From Streptococcus sp. k-402 (lineage in GTDB: Bacteria; Bacillota; Bacilli; Lactobacillales; Streptococcaceae), in contig NZ_VMNB01000003.1 of NCBI RefSeq assembly GCF_013277515.1, forward strand, positions 1 to 64,000: a stretch of 64,000 nucleotides of DNA, read 5' to 3'. Below are positions 1 through 10,489 of the stretch, one piece after another. The position numbers and the translations under genes were made by a program. Each line of letters opens with the position of its first letter. The first letter of the stretch is position 1. The notes beneath the pieces are model-generated. The model had not been told where the DNA came from and did no database searches. It saw only the letters and a program-made list of their open reading frames with translations.

Positions 1-355
1 TGTTTCTATAATCTCTTAGTGTTTCATGAAAGAGATAATAATCATCTAGCCACAGACCGCCCTCACTTATACGATGACTTATATCACCCACTTCATCATA
101 GGGTTCTTTATCATATCTCCGTTTGTGGCTTTCTTGCTTACGAAGATAATCTAAAATTCGATTCCGGAATTTTGTTTTGAAATATTTCCTTAAACGAGGG
201 ATATCTTCTACCAGCCCTTCTTCTCTACTAATCAATTCATGTAGACATATCATGCCCTCTTGGTCCCAATCCGATAGCTCCCACAAATGAAGGTAATATT
301 CATTTCTACACTTGTATACAATTCCTTGGACTTCTTCATACATTTTTTTAAGCAT
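1..355 (-). CDS. comX: Competence sigma factor ComX (SigX), 3' end outside window
   Basis: Alternative sigma factor that directs RNA polymerase to late competence promoters with the combox TACGAATA. Only the first 118 codons are present; the gene runs off the left edge, and the pneumococcal protein is about 159 aa. The visible protein starts MLKKMYEEVQ, then carries a basic region near residues 54-80 (RLRKYFKTKFRNRILDYLRK), and matches the pneumococcal ComX I remember. The start is chosen because AAGGGGAAG lies just upstream of the ATG. A ComE-type double repeat and the ftsH terminator lie directly upstream, as at pneumococcal comX1. Its targets comFA and cbpD are in this window. Identity is based on remembered sequence and on context. 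Confidence 0.93.
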   Translation of the reverse strand, partial: MLKKMYEEVQGIVYKCRNEYYLHLWELSDWDQEGMICLHELISREEGLVEDIPRLRKYFKTKFRNRILDYLRKQESHKRRYDKEPYDEVGDISHRISEGGLWLDDYYLFHETLRDYRN

Positions 356-414
356 AATCTTCCCCTTTCTAGATACAGTCTAACAGATTCAGAAACACTT
401 TTGGCACATTTCCT

Positions 415-444
415 CCATTCTGCACCCTTTAGATCCTCAACTGC
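415..444 (-). promoter_or_regulatory. ComE-binding direct repeat upstream of comX
   Basis: On the minus strand, GCAGTTGAG (436-444) and GCAGAATGG (415-423) are separated by exactly 12 bp. This fits the ComE consensus aCAnTTnnG-N12-aCAnTTnnG, well in the first half and weakly in the second. The site lies about 60 bp upstream of the comX ATG, in the position expected for activation by phosphorylated ComE. Confidence 0.75.
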
Positions 445-446
445 AC

Positions 447-473
447 AAAAAAGAGAGGACAAGCCTCTCTTTG
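447..473 (-). terminator. Intrinsic terminator after ftsH
   Basis: The minus strand reads AGAGAGG-cttgt-CCTCTCT followed by a run of T. It starts just past the ftsH stop codon and ends three bases before the ComE box of comX, so the housekeeping operon is insulated from the competence promoter. Confidence 0.85.
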
Positions 474-475
474 GG

Positions 476-2434
476 TTATTTTTCGTCATTCATTTTTGAC
501 TTTACTTCATCATAAGATAATGCATGAGACTCCTCTTCTACGGTTTCAGGCATCTTTCCTGTTTCATAAAGAGCTTTAATTTGTGTACTATCCAATGTTT
601 CATATTTCAATAATGCTTCTGCAATCAACTTATGAGTTTCACGATTTGATTGGATGATTTCAGCAGCTTTATTTCGTGCTTCATTTAATAATGAACGAAC
701 CTCTTCGTCAATTTCATAAGCTGTTTGTTCTGAAATTGATTTTTGAGGACTCTGTGCACCAAACATAGCATGATTTCCTTCATATTGTACTGGGCCAAGT
801 TTTTCACTCATACCGTACTCTGTAACCATTGCACGCGCCATTTGTGTCGCTTGTTCAAAGTCGTTTGAAGCTCCTGTAGTTTGGACATTAAAGATAATTT
901 CTTCAGCTACACGTCCACCCATTAAGCCAGCCAATTGCTCTTTCATATCTTCTTTAGATAGAAGCATTTGGTCTTCCTTAGGAAGTGCAATCATATAACC
1001 ACCTGCACGACCACGTGGTACGATAGTAACTTTATGTACAACACGGGCATTCGACAAAACTAGACCAACAATGGTATGGCCTGCCTCATGATAGGCAACT
1101 AATTCACGTTCTTTTTGTGAAACAGTCTTATCTTTCTTAGAAGGACCAGCAATAACTCTATCTTCTGCTTCATCAATATCTGAAGCATCAATTATCGATT
1201 TATTACGACGAGCGGCAACCAAGGCTGCTTCATTCAATACATTCTCTAAATCAGCACCAACAAAACCTGGAGTTTGTTGAGCCACTAATTTCAAATCAAC
1301 ATCTTCTGCTAAAGGCTTGTTCTTAGCGTGAACTTTCAAGATTGCTTCACGACCTTTAACATCAGGACGGCCAACCAATACTTTTCTATCAAAACGTCCT
1401 GGACGCAAAAGGGCAGGATCAAGTACATCTGAACGGTTTGTAGCAGCGATGACGATAATCCCTTCATTTCCCTCAAAACCATCCATCTCAATCAAGAGTT
1501 GGTTCAAGGTTTGCTCACGTTCATCATTACCTCCACCAAGACCGACTCCACGTTGACGTCCAACAGCATCAATTTCATCGATAAAGATGATAGCTGGCGC
1601 TGCTTTTTTGGCATCTTCAAAAAGAGAACGAACACGACTAGCTCCAACTCCGACAAACATTTCTACAAAGTCAGAACCTGAGATACTAAAGAATGGAACG
1701 CCTGCTTCTCCGGCGACTGCCTTAGCAAGCAATGTCTTACCTGTTCCCGGAGGTCCCTCCAAAAGAACACCTGCTGGAATCCGGGCTCCAAGTTTTGTAA
1801 ATCGTTTTGGATCTTTTAAGAATTCAACAACTTCAACTAGTTCTTGTTTTTCTTCCTCAGCTCCAGCAACATCTGAAAATCTTACTTTAATATCTTCTTT
1901 ATTTGCAGCTTTAGCCTTACTACGTCCAAAACTCATTGGATTACGGCCATTTCCTCCTCCCATATTTCCCATCATAGAGAATAGGAAGAAGAAAAGAATC
2001 CCAAATGGTACAATGGATACGAGTAGATTAATCCACATACCACTTGAACTTTCATGCTTAACAGTTACTTCCGCTTTATGATCAGAAGCAAGCTTTTGCA
2101 ATTCTGATACTGTGGTATCAGAGGGAAGAATAATACTTGAAAATTTCTCTACTGTTGTAACAGATGGAGAAAAGAACTGAATGCCTGTTTCTTCTTTACT
2201 TGCTTTAGGATTTTTATAGACACCCGAAACTTCGATAACACTGCCATTTGGTTGGTAGGTTAATTCTTTTACATTGTCATCGGTAATTTCTTTTACCAAT
2301 TCTGTATAATTAATTTGCTCACTTTTCCCTGCAACACTACCTGTACTAAAATACTGGTAAGCTGTAACTAGGAAAAAAATAAGTAATAACCATAGAAATG
2401 GATTTTTAATTAAACCATTATTTTGTTTTTTCAT
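476..2434 (-). CDS. ftsH: ATP-dependent zinc metalloprotease FtsH
   Basis: Membrane-anchored AAA+ protease that degrades misfolded or unassembled membrane proteins and some regulators. The 652 aa contain an N-terminal membrane segment (about 12-29), an extracytoplasmic domain, a second membrane segment (about 135-156), the AAA+ module with Walker A GPPGTGKT (227-234) and Walker B IIFIDEID (282-289), and the zinc site HEAGH (449-453). The length is normal for the family. It is the last gene of the long minus-strand operon, 15 bp after hpt, and is followed by a strong terminator and then comX. Confidence 0.98.
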   Translation of the reverse strand: MKKQNNGLIKNPFLWLLLIFFLVTAYQYFSTGSVAGKSEQINYTELVKEITDDNVKELTYQPNGSVIEVSGVYKNPKASKEETGIQFFSPSVTTVEKFSSIILPSDTTVSELQKLASDHKAEVTVKHESSSGMWINLLVSIVPFGILFFFLFSMMGNMGGGNGRNPMSFGRSKAKAANKEDIKVRFSDVAGAEEEKQELVEVVEFLKDPKRFTKLGARIPAGVLLEGPPGTGKTLLAKAVAGEAGVPFFSISGSDFVEMFVGVGASRVRSLFEDAKKAAPAIIFIDEIDAVGRQRGVGLGGGNDEREQTLNQLLIEMDGFEGNEGIIVIAATNRSDVLDPALLRPGRFDRKVLVGRPDVKGREAILKVHAKNKPLAEDVDLKLVAQQTPGFVGADLENVLNEAALVAARRNKSIIDASDIDEAEDRVIAGPSKKDKTVSQKERELVAYHEAGHTIVGLVLSNARVVHKVTIVPRGRAGGYMIALPKEDQMLLSKEDMKEQLAGLMGGRVAEEIIFNVQTTGASNDFEQATQMARAMVTEYGMSEKLGPVQYEGNHAMFGAQSPQKSISEQTAYEIDEEVRSLLNEARNKAAEIIQSNRETHKLIAEALLKYETLDSTQIKALYETGKMPETVEEESHALSYDEVKSKMNDEK

Positions 2435-2449
2435 TAAAAATTGTTCTTT

Positions 2450-2992
2450 CTAATTTGAATACACTTCTTCTTTCAATACTCCAACATAAGGAAGGTTACG
2501 ATAATTTTCTTTGTAGTCTAAACCATAACCTACTACAAACTCATTTGGGATAGTAAAGCAGGTATAGTCTGCCTCAATTTCTACAACACGTCCTTCTGGT
2601 TTATCCAACAAGGTTGCAATGTTAACAGAAGCTGCTTCTCTTGCAATAAACATATCTCGCAAATTCTTCAAAGTTTGACCTGTATCAATGATATCTTCTA
2701 CAAATAGAACATGTCTTCCTTTGATATCTTGAGTCACATCTTGTTTAATATTGATAACACCACTACTTGCTGTTCCACCATGGTAGCTAGAAACCATCAT
2801 GAAGTCCATTTCAATATGTGTATCAATATGTTTAACCAATTCAGCCATAAAAGGAATAGATCCTTTTAAAATCCCAACTAAGATTGGATTTTTTCCTGCA
2901 TAGTCTTTGGTTAATTGAGCACCTAATTTTTTAGCAGCTTCTGTAATTTCATCGTGTGAAACGAGGATTTTTTTAATATCGTTTTCTAACAT
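2450..2992 (-). CDS. hpt: Hypoxanthine-guanine phosphoribosyltransferase
   Basis: Purine salvage enzyme that converts hypoxanthine or guanine plus PRPP to IMP or GMP in the cytoplasm. The 180 aa have the PRPP-binding signature [14 protein letters not shown] at about 95-108 and the flexible-loop region SSYHGG near 68-73, the usual size for bacterial HPRT. It sits 4 bp after tilS and 15 bp before ftsH; the tilS-hpt-ftsH order is widely conserved in Firmicutes, and TilS-HprT interaction is known from Bacillus. Confidence 0.97.
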   Translation of the reverse strand: MLENDIKKILVSHDEITEAAKKLGAQLTKDYAGKNPILVGILKGSIPFMAELVKHIDTHIEMDFMMVSSYHGGTASSGVINIKQDVTQDIKGRHVLFVEDIIDTGQTLKNLRDMFIAREAASVNIATLLDKPEGRVVEIEADYTCFTIPNEFVVGYGLDYKENYRNLPYVGVLKEEVYSN

Positions 2993-2996
2993 TTTT

Positions 2997-4274
2997 TTAC
3001 CTATCTATTTTTTCTATATAAAGTACAGTGTTCATTATATCATTTTTCGTGTTTTTACTCAAATTACTGGTCGCAATTCCCAAAATTGAGACAATTTCAC
3101 CAAATTGCTCAATAATCAGAGCAGATTTCCGCTTTTCCATAGGGATTTTCAAATCAATAAATAGACGTCTGAGTTTTTTTCTATGCCCATTTTGAATTAA
3201 AACATCTCCTGTTTTTCGATGACGAATGTGTATGGATGTTTCGCGTGAAACAGGTATTCGCTGAATTGATTCACCTTCTAATGGAAGCCCAAAGGAAAAT
3301 AAATATCCCTGATAAGTTACCTGATTTTGATAGTGTAACACAAGTTCATCTTCCTTTTCATCAGCCTGCGGACTGATTTTACAAATCTGAAACTGTTGAT
3401 ACTCTTTTATCAATTCATAGCCATTTTTAATCGGATGACGATACTGACTTTTAGATTTTAAAATCTGCCGAACTTCAGCAAACTGAGCTTTTGTAAGATT
3501 CAGATCTGGAAAACGATTCAGATAAGTTTGAAGTAAAACTCTTTGTGTCGACTCAGAGTAAGACAATAGCTGCTCTAAATTTTCTACATCAATATTCTTT
3601 GATAATTCAGCTATAGCTAAGTCATAATCTAAAATTTCATTTCCGATACTTAAGATTGCATCTCTAAATCGAGGATTTTCTTTTTCTAATTCTGGTAAGT
3701 ATGAGTTTCGAATACGATTGCGAAAATAATGATTTTCCTGATTTGATATATCTTCAAAGTGAAAAATTGGTGGAAAGTCTTTTTTCTGAAAATGCAAGAA
3801 GGGCCGAATAATTTCTATCTCTCCGACTACTTGCTTCTCCTTAATTCCTGATAGATAGCGCAAACGAGTGCCTCGAATCAAACGCATCAAAATCGTTTCC
3901 ACCTGATCATCCGCATGGTGGGCAGTGACTAAAGCTGTCGCACCTGTCTTTTTCATGACCTCTTGAAAAAAATCATAACGAAAATTTCGAGCACGCGCTT
4001 CTGAAAATTCTCCTGAAAAATTGCTGATATAAATAGGAAACTCTGCTTCAGCAGCCAACTTCCTTAATTCCTGTTCTTCCCAATCTGATTCTACTCTCTG
4101 CTTATGATTCACATGAGCTAAGATCAATTCAATTTCTAACTCTTTTTGATAAGTAGACAATACCTTAAATAGAAACATAGAATCTAACCCGCCAGAAAGA
4201 GCTAACACCACCTTAGTATGCTTTTTGAAATATCCCTTCTTGAGAAAATGATTTAAAAAATCTTGTTCCCTCAT
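2997..4274 (-). CDS. tilS: tRNA(Ile)-lysidine synthase TilS
   Basis: Essential ATP-dependent enzyme that converts C34 of the CAU-anticodon isoleucine tRNA to lysidine, changing its decoding from AUG to AUA. The 425 aa begin with the PP-loop motif LALSGGLDS (about 24-32), followed by HADDQVET, typical of the N-type ATP pyrophosphatase fold, with the TilS C-terminal domain after about residue 330. The ATG overlaps the stop of the upstream gene by 4 bp (ATGA), suggesting translational coupling. A parS-like palindrome lies inside the coding sequence at 3237-3252. Confidence 0.97.
   Translation of the reverse strand: MREQDFLNHFLKKGYFKKHTKVVLALSGGLDSMFLFKVLSTYQKELEIELILAHVNHKQRVESDWEEQELRKLAAEAEFPIYISNFSGEFSEARARNFRYDFFQEVMKKTGATALVTAHHADDQVETILMRLIRGTRLRYLSGIKEKQVVGEIEIIRPFLHFQKKDFPPIFHFEDISNQENHYFRNRIRNSYLPELEKENPRFRDAILSIGNEILDYDLAIAELSKNIDVENLEQLLSYSESTQRVLLQTYLNRFPDLNLTKAQFAEVRQILKSKSQYRHPIKNGYELIKEYQQFQICKISPQADEKEDELVLHYQNQVTYQGYLFSFGLPLEGESIQRIPVSRETSIHIRHRKTGDVLIQNGHRKKLRRLFIDLKIPMEKRKSALIIEQFGEIVSILGIATSNLSKNTKNDIMNTVLYIEKIDR
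3237..3252. other. parS-like ParB site (one mismatch) inside tilS
   Basis: TGTTTCGCGTGAAACA differs from the consensus TGTTTCACGTGAAACA at one central base. It encodes VSRET in TilS. It lies about 11.5 kb from oriC and could be bound by the ParB encoded at 14818-15576. Confidence 0.8.
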
Positions 4275-5539
4275 TTTAGAACCTCATAAACATCCTTGGC
4301 TATCTGAGAAATTGTATCATAATCAGAATTCTTAGTGAAAATAGAAAGAATAAATGGAGAATCTGCGTAGACAACACCCGTATCATGCTTAAATTCGTCC
4401 GCATCCCCAATTTTATGAGCTACCTTCACAGAAACACCTTTGGCAATTCGCTGATTATCAAAATCTGTTTTAGTCAAAGACTCCAACACAAATCCATTTT
4501 GATTATAAATAGCTTCCATGACCTTCCCGGCCATCTTGGAAGAAATCAATTTTTCTTTTGGATCCCAATCATCCCCCATAATAGCAGACATCTTGGATTT
4601 GAATGTGGCATCAGATTGGTTTGAAATGTAATATCCCAATATATTATGAGCTACATTATCAGATTCTTTAGATACTTTTGTGATTAAGTCCTTGAGAGAA
4701 TACTCTTTATTATCCTCTTTTTTAGGAAGACTACCACTTCCCTCTGGTTTATAAGAACCTGGAAAATCATTGACTTCAGATACATATTTTACAGTCGTAT
4801 CTAACTGATAAAGACCCTCATTTATTTTTTCTTGCGCATAATAGAGATAAGGGAGTTTCAAAACACTAGCTGCATACATCTTTTCATCTTGATTGATACC
4901 AGCTTCTTTTCCAGTAGTCAGTTGCTTAACATAAATAGAGAATGAATCCTTCTGATATTTTTCAGATAACATTTCTTGAACTTTACTCATCCGATTATCT
5001 TCTTCAGAAGTTGATTCTTTAGCTACCCATCCAACCTGATCAATATGTAGAAATTCTCTTCCTTCTACAAACATGGTCTTGTCGATTGATACTTGCGAAT
5101 AAGCTGATAAGGATGATTTCACTTTTTTTAAATCATAAGGGCTATTATACAGTTCAAAGTCAGATTCTAACCATACTTTTTTTATTGTTGGAGTTACCTC
5201 TGATTGATCATATAAAAATCGTTTATCCGCAGCTATAAATTGATGATTTGATAGCTTAAATACCGGAATTCCTTGTTTATTTAAGCGCCACTCAGTTATT
5301 TGAAAACTTGTTTGGGGAGTCAATTTTCCAGATTCCACTACTAAATCCTCATTCGCATAAACAGGAACCTCTCCATAAACCGTGGGAGAACTTAATTTTT
5401 CTCTAAAATAAATACCAAAGTCAGATTGTGAAAGGTAATAAATTTCTTTTGAAGTATAGACTACTTCTTTTTCTGTACTAACAACTTTTGAAATGGTAAA
5501 AAAACTTGGTAGCAACAAAATAATTAAGAATTTACGCAT
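4271..5539 (-). CDS. Secreted class-A beta-lactamase-like serine hydrolase
   Basis: The 422-aa protein has a signal peptide ([17 protein letters not shown]), then about 180 residues with SH3-like character, then a penicillin-recognising fold. All three catalytic boxes are visible: SVLK (225-228), SDN (293-295) and KIG near residue 390 in place of KTG. It corresponds to pneumococcal SP_0010. I infer a cell-wall-linked role rather than antibiotic resistance, from its place among divIC and wall genes. A longer upstream reading is possible, but the start at 5539 is preferred: it gives a proper signal peptide, follows an AGGAAAGGAAG site, and overlaps the small upstream gene by 8 bp. Confidence 0.85.
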   Translation of the reverse strand: MRKFLIILLLPSFFTISKVVSTEKEVVYTSKEIYYLSQSDFGIYFREKLSSPTVYGEVPVYANEDLVVESGKLTPQTSFQITEWRLNKQGIPVFKLSNHQFIAADKRFLYDQSEVTPTIKKVWLESDFELYNSPYDLKKVKSSLSAYSQVSIDKTMFVEGREFLHIDQVGWVAKESTSEEDNRMSKVQEMLSEKYQKDSFSIYVKQLTTGKEAGINQDEKMYAASVLKLPYLYYAQEKINEGLYQLDTTVKYVSEVNDFPGSYKPEGSGSLPKKEDNKEYSLKDLITKVSKESDNVAHNILGYYISNQSDATFKSKMSAIMGDDWDPKEKLISSKMAGKVMEAIYNQNGFVLESLTKTDFDNQRIAKGVSVKVAHKIGDADEFKHDTGVVYADSPFILSIFTKNSDYDTISQIAKDVYEVLK

Positions 5540-5654
5540 TCTTCCTTTCCTTTTCTTCTTGTAAACGCAATAATTGATTTTTATCAGCCAATTCTTCCAG
5601 CTTTTCATCTGACAAACTCAAAAATTGCTCTATTACGTCTAGTAAGTTTTCCAT
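5532..5654 (-). CDS. Conserved 40-aa protein between divIC and the serine hydrolase
   Basis: A 40-codon gene starting MENLLDVIEQFLSLSDEKLE and ending in a basic/acidic tail (EEKERKNA). It has no membrane segment and is predicted to be mostly helical. AAAGGTGAT precedes the ATG. The stop overlaps the start of the beta-lactamase-like gene, so the two are probably coupled. It matches a small gene I remember at the same place in pneumococcus (SP_0009). Function unknown; its place beside divIC hints at a division or wall-related role. Confidence 0.75.
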   Translation of the reverse strand: MENLLDVIEQFLSLSDEKLEELADKNQLLRLQEEKERKNA

Positions 5655-5658
5655 TTTA

Positions 5659-6027
5659 TCACCTTTGAAGCAAGTCAGGAATCGTATAAACTATTTCCCT
5701 CGACTTAGAATAATAGTACTTCGCTCGTGTATATTTGGCAGCATAATCCTCATCTTTCAACTTGGTAGCAAATGCTGTTTCCTTATCCTTTTCATCACTC
5801 AAAGTTTGATACTGAGTTTGCAAGTCTGCTAATTGCTGACGTCTTTGGAGTAATTGCTGATAACTCTGCGCTAAATTAAAAGTTGGCAAGATAAATAATA
5901 GCATAATCAAAATCAATACCCATCCCATAAAACGATTCCGTTTTTGCCGTTCTTTCATCAGGTAGCGACGGCGTTGGTGTTCATTTTGAATAAAAGAATT
6001 ATTCAATTGTACGATATTTTTAGACAT
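5659..6027 (-). CDS. divIC: Septum formation initiator DivIC/FtsB family
   Basis: Bitopic division protein that works with DivIB/FtsQ and FtsL in activating septal peptidoglycan synthesis. The 122 aa have a basic cytoplasmic N-terminus ([16 protein letters not shown]), one membrane helix (about 34-52) and an external coiled coil ([18 protein letters not shown]). The start overlaps the end of rqcP by 8 bp, and the gene lies within the pth-to-ftsH operon, as in other streptococci. Confidence 0.93.
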
Positions 6028-6286
6028 TTTCTTCTACCCGTGTTTCACTGATAATTTCATACATGCCTGCTGCATCTTCTTTTTTTGTACTATCTTTCAT
6101 CTCCAGTACTTTTACAAGTAGCAACTTATTGCCAAAGCGAATTTCAACTTGGTCATTAACTTTCAAATCCGTTGAACTTTTGGCCAAGATTCCATTAACC
6201 TTAATTCTGCCTTTATCTGCTACTTCCTTTGCGACTGTACGACGCTTGATAATTCGTGATACTTTTAAATATTTGTCTAATCTCAT
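6020..6286 (-). CDS. rqcP: S4-domain RNA-binding protein RqcP (YabO-like)
   Basis: An 88-aa protein made almost entirely of an S4 domain: [20 protein letters not shown], then GRIKVNG and the basic strand residues. In Bacillus the homologue YabO/RqcP binds the 50S-peptidyl-tRNA complex with RqcH during C-terminal alanine tailing in ribosome quality control. It lies between mfd and divIC, as in Bacillus and Streptococcus. The family call is firm; the RqcP role is inferred by homology. Confidence 0.88.
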
Positions 6287-6343
6287 ACTTATTACCTCAA
6301 CTTATTATTGTACCATTTTTATCTATTTTATAGAAGAAAAATA

Positions 6344-9300
6344 TCAAATGGAATTTTCTTTCTTAGACTCTTTTATCTCTAATAAACTTTCTCCAAAAAT
6401 CAGCAGACCTTCTAAAATTTCATAATCTTTCTTATTTCGGACATCAAATACAAGCTCCATTGATCCCTTATTCTCAGTGATGCCTGCTTTTAAGTTCGTT
6501 GCGGATAAAGCTTTAAAATAATCTTGAGCTAAAAACAGTCGTTGAGTGACTTTTTCAAATTGAACTGTAATTTTATTATCTTTTCTTTCCACACGTTGAA
6601 CAAAGACCTTGTCAAGATAAGACTTAACCAAACCAATCTCTAAAAGATAGGCTACCACATCTGGGTATTCTCCAAAGCGGTCCAGCAGCTCTTCTTGTAA
6701 CTCTTCGTAATTGACACGGTTGTCAATTTGACGAATTTTCTTGTAAATTTCAATCTTATGTCGTTGATCAGAAATATAAGTATCAGGAAGATAGGCATCA
6801 ATTTGTAAAATCAATTCGGCATTACCTTTGGTTCTTGTATTCCCATTACCATGTCGTTTAGCAATAGCTTCCTCTAGTAACTGCGAATACAATTCAAAAC
6901 CAACAGAATCAATGAAACCAGACTGGGATTTTCCTAGGAGATTCCCTGCTCCACGAATCGAAAGATCTCGCATAGCAATCTTAAATCCGGATCCCAATTC
7001 TGTAAATCCTTTAATCGCTTCTAATCTCTTCTCAGAGACTTCACTGATTGATTTTTCTGGACGATACATGAGATAGGCATAAGCAATACGATTACTACGA
7101 CCGACTCTTCCTCTTAACTGATACAAGGTTGACAAGCCCATATGGTCCGCATTTTCTATAAATAAAGTATTGGCATTGGGAATATCCACTCCTGTCTCAA
7201 TAATGGTAGTCGTTACTAAAATATCGTATTGTCCTTCAATGAAGTCTAATAGAGTATTTTCCAACTGAATCTCACTCATGCGACCATGAACATAACCAAT
7301 CGAAGCCTCTGGAATTAACTCCTGTAATTCTGAAACCTTCTGGTCAATCGTGTCAACTTTGTTGTAAAGGTAGTAAACTTGACCTCCACGCTCCATTTCA
7401 CGCAAAACAGCATCACGAATGACACTCTCATTCTTTTCCAAAACATAGGTTTGCACTGGATAACGATTAGTCGGCGGAGTTTCAATAACAGACAAATCTC
7501 TGATTCCCAGCATAGACATGTGAAGGGTACGAGGAATTGGCGTTGCTGTCAAGGTCAGGACATCCACTTGTTTCTTCAGTTCTTTCAAGGTTTCCTTATG
7601 CTTGACACCAAATCGTTGTTCCTCATCAATAATCATCAAGCCCAAATCAGCAAACACAACATCTTTTGACAAAACACGATGGGTTCCAATCAAAATATCG
7701 ACTTGACCGTTTTTCAATTTTTCAAGTGTTGCAGTCTGCTCTTTTTTACTTCTAAAGCGACTCAACACATCAATATTAACTGCAAAATTTTGGAATCGTT
7801 CCTTAAAATTCGTATAGTGCTGTTGCGCTAAAACCGTCGTCGGAACTAAGACGACAACCTGTTTGTGATCATTGACTGCCTTAAAGGCTGCTCGCATTGC
7901 AACTTCAGTCTTTCCAAAACCAACATCCCCAACCAAAAGTCGATCCATTGGCTGAGAAGCCTGCATATCTCTCTTGATTTCCTCAATACTGCGAAGTTGA
8001 TCATCCGTTTCAACATAAGGGAAAGCATCATCAAAGGCATTTTGCTCTTCATCATCGGCTGAGAAAGCAAAGCCCTTCAACTGACTGCGTTCAGAATAGA
8101 GTTTGACTAAATCATCAGCTATATCCTCTACCTGATTCTTAACTTTTTGCTTGGCTTTTTTAAAATGACCGTCATTTAATTTATTGAGTTTAGGAGCTTT
8201 CCCATCACTTGAAACATATTTAGACAGTAGATGAATCTGTTCTACTGGGATAGAAATTTGATCCCCGTTTTGGTATTGAACACTAACATAATCACGATGA
8301 ATTCCCTTGATTTCAATGGTTTCAATTCCTAGATATTGACCAATCCCATGGATATGATGGACAACATAGTCCCCTTTTTCAAGTTCATTGTAATCTTTTA
8401 ATCTCTCTGCATTCGAAACATGTTGTCTTCGAAAACGACGTTTTAATTTCTTTTGAAAAATCTCATGTTCAGTAATCACCAGAATTTTTTCATCTACAAA
8501 ATGAAAACCATGTCTTAGGTTACCCTCAATTAAGTTTACAGATTGTTGACAGATTCTTGACTTATCTCTGAAATCCAATTTAATCTGATATTCCTCTAAC
8601 ATATCCTCCAATGCCTTACTTCCCATTGAATTGCTAGATTGCAGAATAATAGTGTAATCCATTTTTTTGTATCGTTCAATTTCTTCTTTTAGAAAAGAAA
8701 ACTGATTGAAAAACTCCTGCATAGGATATTGATTAAATTGATAAATTTGGTCAAACTTGAGATTTCCTAGCCCCTTTTGAAGATTAGAGAAAAAGGTCAC
8801 CGGACTTTGTTTTTTATAGATTTGTTCAATATCAGCAAAATACTGCATATCAGAAAATGCTTTACTATTCTGTAATTCTTCTGTAAAGTACTGCGCTAAT
8901 TCTCTTTCAAAGACTTCATACTGATTCATCAATTTTTGATAATCATCAAAGAATATTGGAGTATCTTTTTCAATATAATCAAAGACAGTCCATGTCTTAT
9001 CATAGCACAAAGATAAAAACTTTCGAGAATCTGCATGGCTTTGTTTTTGGTGAAAACTTGAAAGAATTTCTTCTAGGTAGGATTTCAAAATAGGTGATAA
9101 AGTCTTTGAAATTTGTTTTTCTAAAGCTGACTGACCTCTTTGATAATCATTTTCTCTCAAAAGCATATCACTAGCTGGAAAGATAGTGAGTTCTGTCTGA
9201 TTTTCTTTCGATAATTGTGTTTCGACTTCAAATGACCTGATACCATCAATTTCATCACCAAAAAACTCAATTCGGCAAGGTTCTAACTGGGATATTTCAA

Positions 9301-9847
9301 AAATATCTAAAATATCTCCTCGCAGACTAAATTCGCCCTGAGTTTGTACTTGTGTAACCTTTCGATAACCGATTTCTTTTAACTGATGGATAAGTGCGTT
9401 TTGGTCATATTCTTCACCAACTGTTATTTTTACAATACTATCTTTGAATACATTTGGAGACGGTAAAATCAATCGACTTGCTGCGATATTACAAACTAAA
9501 ATCCCTCTCTTAGATGAATCAGTCAAAAAACGCAAGGCTTCAACCCGTGAAATGATTTTTTCTTGTGAAGACATCAAAAATTCTACCATAGGGGAGTCAT
9601 CTACCAAAAATGGATAGACAAATTCCTCACCCAAGATAGATAGAAGATCACTAACAAGTCCTTCTGCTTCTCCATAAGTTGACGTCAATAACACAATCTT
9701 ATCTTCCTGTCTCAAACTACTAGCTATTGCTAAAGCTTTTGTAGAAGTTGACAAACCTAACATTAATTGTCTTTTCTTATCTGTCAGATTTTGATGCCAT
9801 TTTTTTATCTGATCATTTTCTGAGAATAAATCTAATAAGGTCACCAT
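6344..9847 (-). CDS. mfd: Transcription-repair coupling factor Mfd
   Basis: Large ATP-dependent translocase that removes RNA polymerase stalled at lesions and recruits UvrA. The 1167 aa show the UvrB-like N-terminal module, the RNA-polymerase interaction domain (GDYVVHHIHGIGQYLG, about 488-503), the RecG-like motor with Walker A GDVGFGKTE near 640 and the Walker B region DEEQRFG near 740, and a C-terminal TRCF domain. The ATG follows directly on the end of pth with no gap. Confidence 0.98.
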   Translation of the reverse strand: MVTLLDLFSENDQIKKWHQNLTDKKRQLMLGLSTSTKALAIASSLRQEDKIVLLTSTYGEAEGLVSDLLSILGEEFVYPFLVDDSPMVEFLMSSQEKIISRVEALRFLTDSSKRGILVCNIAASRLILPSPNVFKDSIVKITVGEEYDQNALIHQLKEIGYRKVTQVQTQGEFSLRGDILDIFEISQLEPCRIEFFGDEIDGIRSFEVETQLSKENQTELTIFPASDMLLRENDYQRGQSALEKQISKTLSPILKSYLEEILSSFHQKQSHADSRKFLSLCYDKTWTVFDYIEKDTPIFFDDYQKLMNQYEVFERELAQYFTEELQNSKAFSDMQYFADIEQIYKKQSPVTFFSNLQKGLGNLKFDQIYQFNQYPMQEFFNQFSFLKEEIERYKKMDYTIILQSSNSMGSKALEDMLEEYQIKLDFRDKSRICQQSVNLIEGNLRHGFHFVDEKILVITEHEIFQKKLKRRFRRQHVSNAERLKDYNELEKGDYVVHHIHGIGQYLGIETIEIKGIHRDYVSVQYQNGDQISIPVEQIHLLSKYVSSDGKAPKLNKLNDGHFKKAKQKVKNQVEDIADDLVKLYSERSQLKGFAFSADDEEQNAFDDAFPYVETDDQLRSIEEIKRDMQASQPMDRLLVGDVGFGKTEVAMRAAFKAVNDHKQVVVLVPTTVLAQQHYTNFKERFQNFAVNIDVLSRFRSKKEQTATLEKLKNGQVDILIGTHRVLSKDVVFADLGLMIIDEEQRFGVKHKETLKELKKQVDVLTLTATPIPRTLHMSMLGIRDLSVIETPPTNRYPVQTYVLEKNESVIRDAVLREMERGGQVYYLYNKVDTIDQKVSELQELIPEASIGYVHGRMSEIQLENTLLDFIEGQYDILVTTTIIETGVDIPNANTLFIENADHMGLSTLYQLRGRVGRSNRIAYAYLMYRPEKSISEVSEKRLEAIKGFTELGSGFKIAMRDLSIRGAGNLLGKSQSGFIDSVGFELYSQLLEEAIAKRHGNGNTRTKGNAELILQIDAYLPDTYISDQRHKIEIYKKIRQIDNRVNYEELQEELLDRFGEYPDVVAYLLEIGLVKSYLDKVFVQRVERKDNKITVQFEKVTQRLFLAQDYFKALSATNLKAGITENKGSMELVFDVRNKKDYEILEGLLIFGESLLEIKESKKENSI

Positions 9848-10417
9848 TTATCCGTTATACCTCTGCATCGTTTTTTCAAAGTTTTTCTCTTGTAAATAGT
9901 AGTTTACAGAGTCGTCAACTTTGTCAATAGACTGTAAAATACCGATATAATCATCCTTGTCAAAGGTACTCAAAACATGGTTAACAACTGACATGCCATT
10001 TTTAGGTCTTCCGATTCCAATCTTAACACGATTAAAGGTTTGGGTTCCAATATGTTGAATAATAGACTTGATACCATTATGACCACCTGCTGAACCTTTT
10101 GCTCTTAAACGAATCTTTCCAACTTCCATGTCAAGATCATCGTAAATGATGAGTAAATCTTCAATATCCAAACCATAATAAGTCAATAAAGCATGAACCG
10201 CTTTTCCACTTTCATTCATAAATGTCGTTGGTTTGACCAGATAAATTTTTTCTCCATTTAGGAAAAAGGATGCTAGGTCAGCTTGAAATATCTTATCATG
10301 TGTAAAAGTGACATTCTGTTTCTTCGCTAGTTGGTCAATCAACATAAATCCAACATTGTGTTTTGTTTCAAAATATTTATCTCCTGGATTTCCCAAGCCT
10401 ACAAGTAATTTGGTCAT
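9848..10417 (-). CDS. pth: Peptidyl-tRNA hydrolase
   Basis: Releases tRNA from peptidyl-tRNAs that drop off the ribosome, in the cytoplasm. The 189 aa begin [12 protein letters not shown], followed by the catalytic-histidine motif TKHNVGF (His20) and the second signature [12 protein letters not shown] near 109-120. The length is normal. It heads the pth-mfd-rqcP-divIC operon. Confidence 0.98.
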   Translation of the reverse strand: MTKLLVGLGNPGDKYFETKHNVGFMLIDQLAKKQNVTFTHDKIFQADLASFFLNGEKIYLVKPTTFMNESGKAVHALLTYYGLDIEDLLIIYDDLDMEVGKIRLRAKGSAGGHNGIKSIIQHIGTQTFNRVKIGIGRPKNGMSVVNHVLSTFDKDDYIGILQSIDKVDDSVNYYLQEKNFEKTMQRYNG

Positions 10418-10439
10418 TTATTTTTCCTTTCAAAAGCCA

Positions 10440-10465
10440 AAAGGGTTGGAATTTTTTTCCAACCT
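10440..10465 (-). terminator. Terminator-like hairpin after ychF
   Basis: The minus strand forms GGTTGGA-aaaaaat-TCCAACC followed by CTTTT. The T-run is short, so read-through into pth is possible. Confidence 0.6.
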
Positions 10466-10489
10466 AATTGATACTATTCATTAAATTTT

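Noticed and set aside
250-489. Open frame on the minus strand covering the ComE box and the start of comX
   Set aside because: It is out of frame with comX, crosses the ComE site and the ftsH terminator, and has no ribosome-binding site.
1587-2081. 164-codon plus-strand frame antisense to ftsH
   Set aside because: Mirror of the strongly conserved FtsH AAA+ coding sequence, no ribosome-binding site and no family resemblance.
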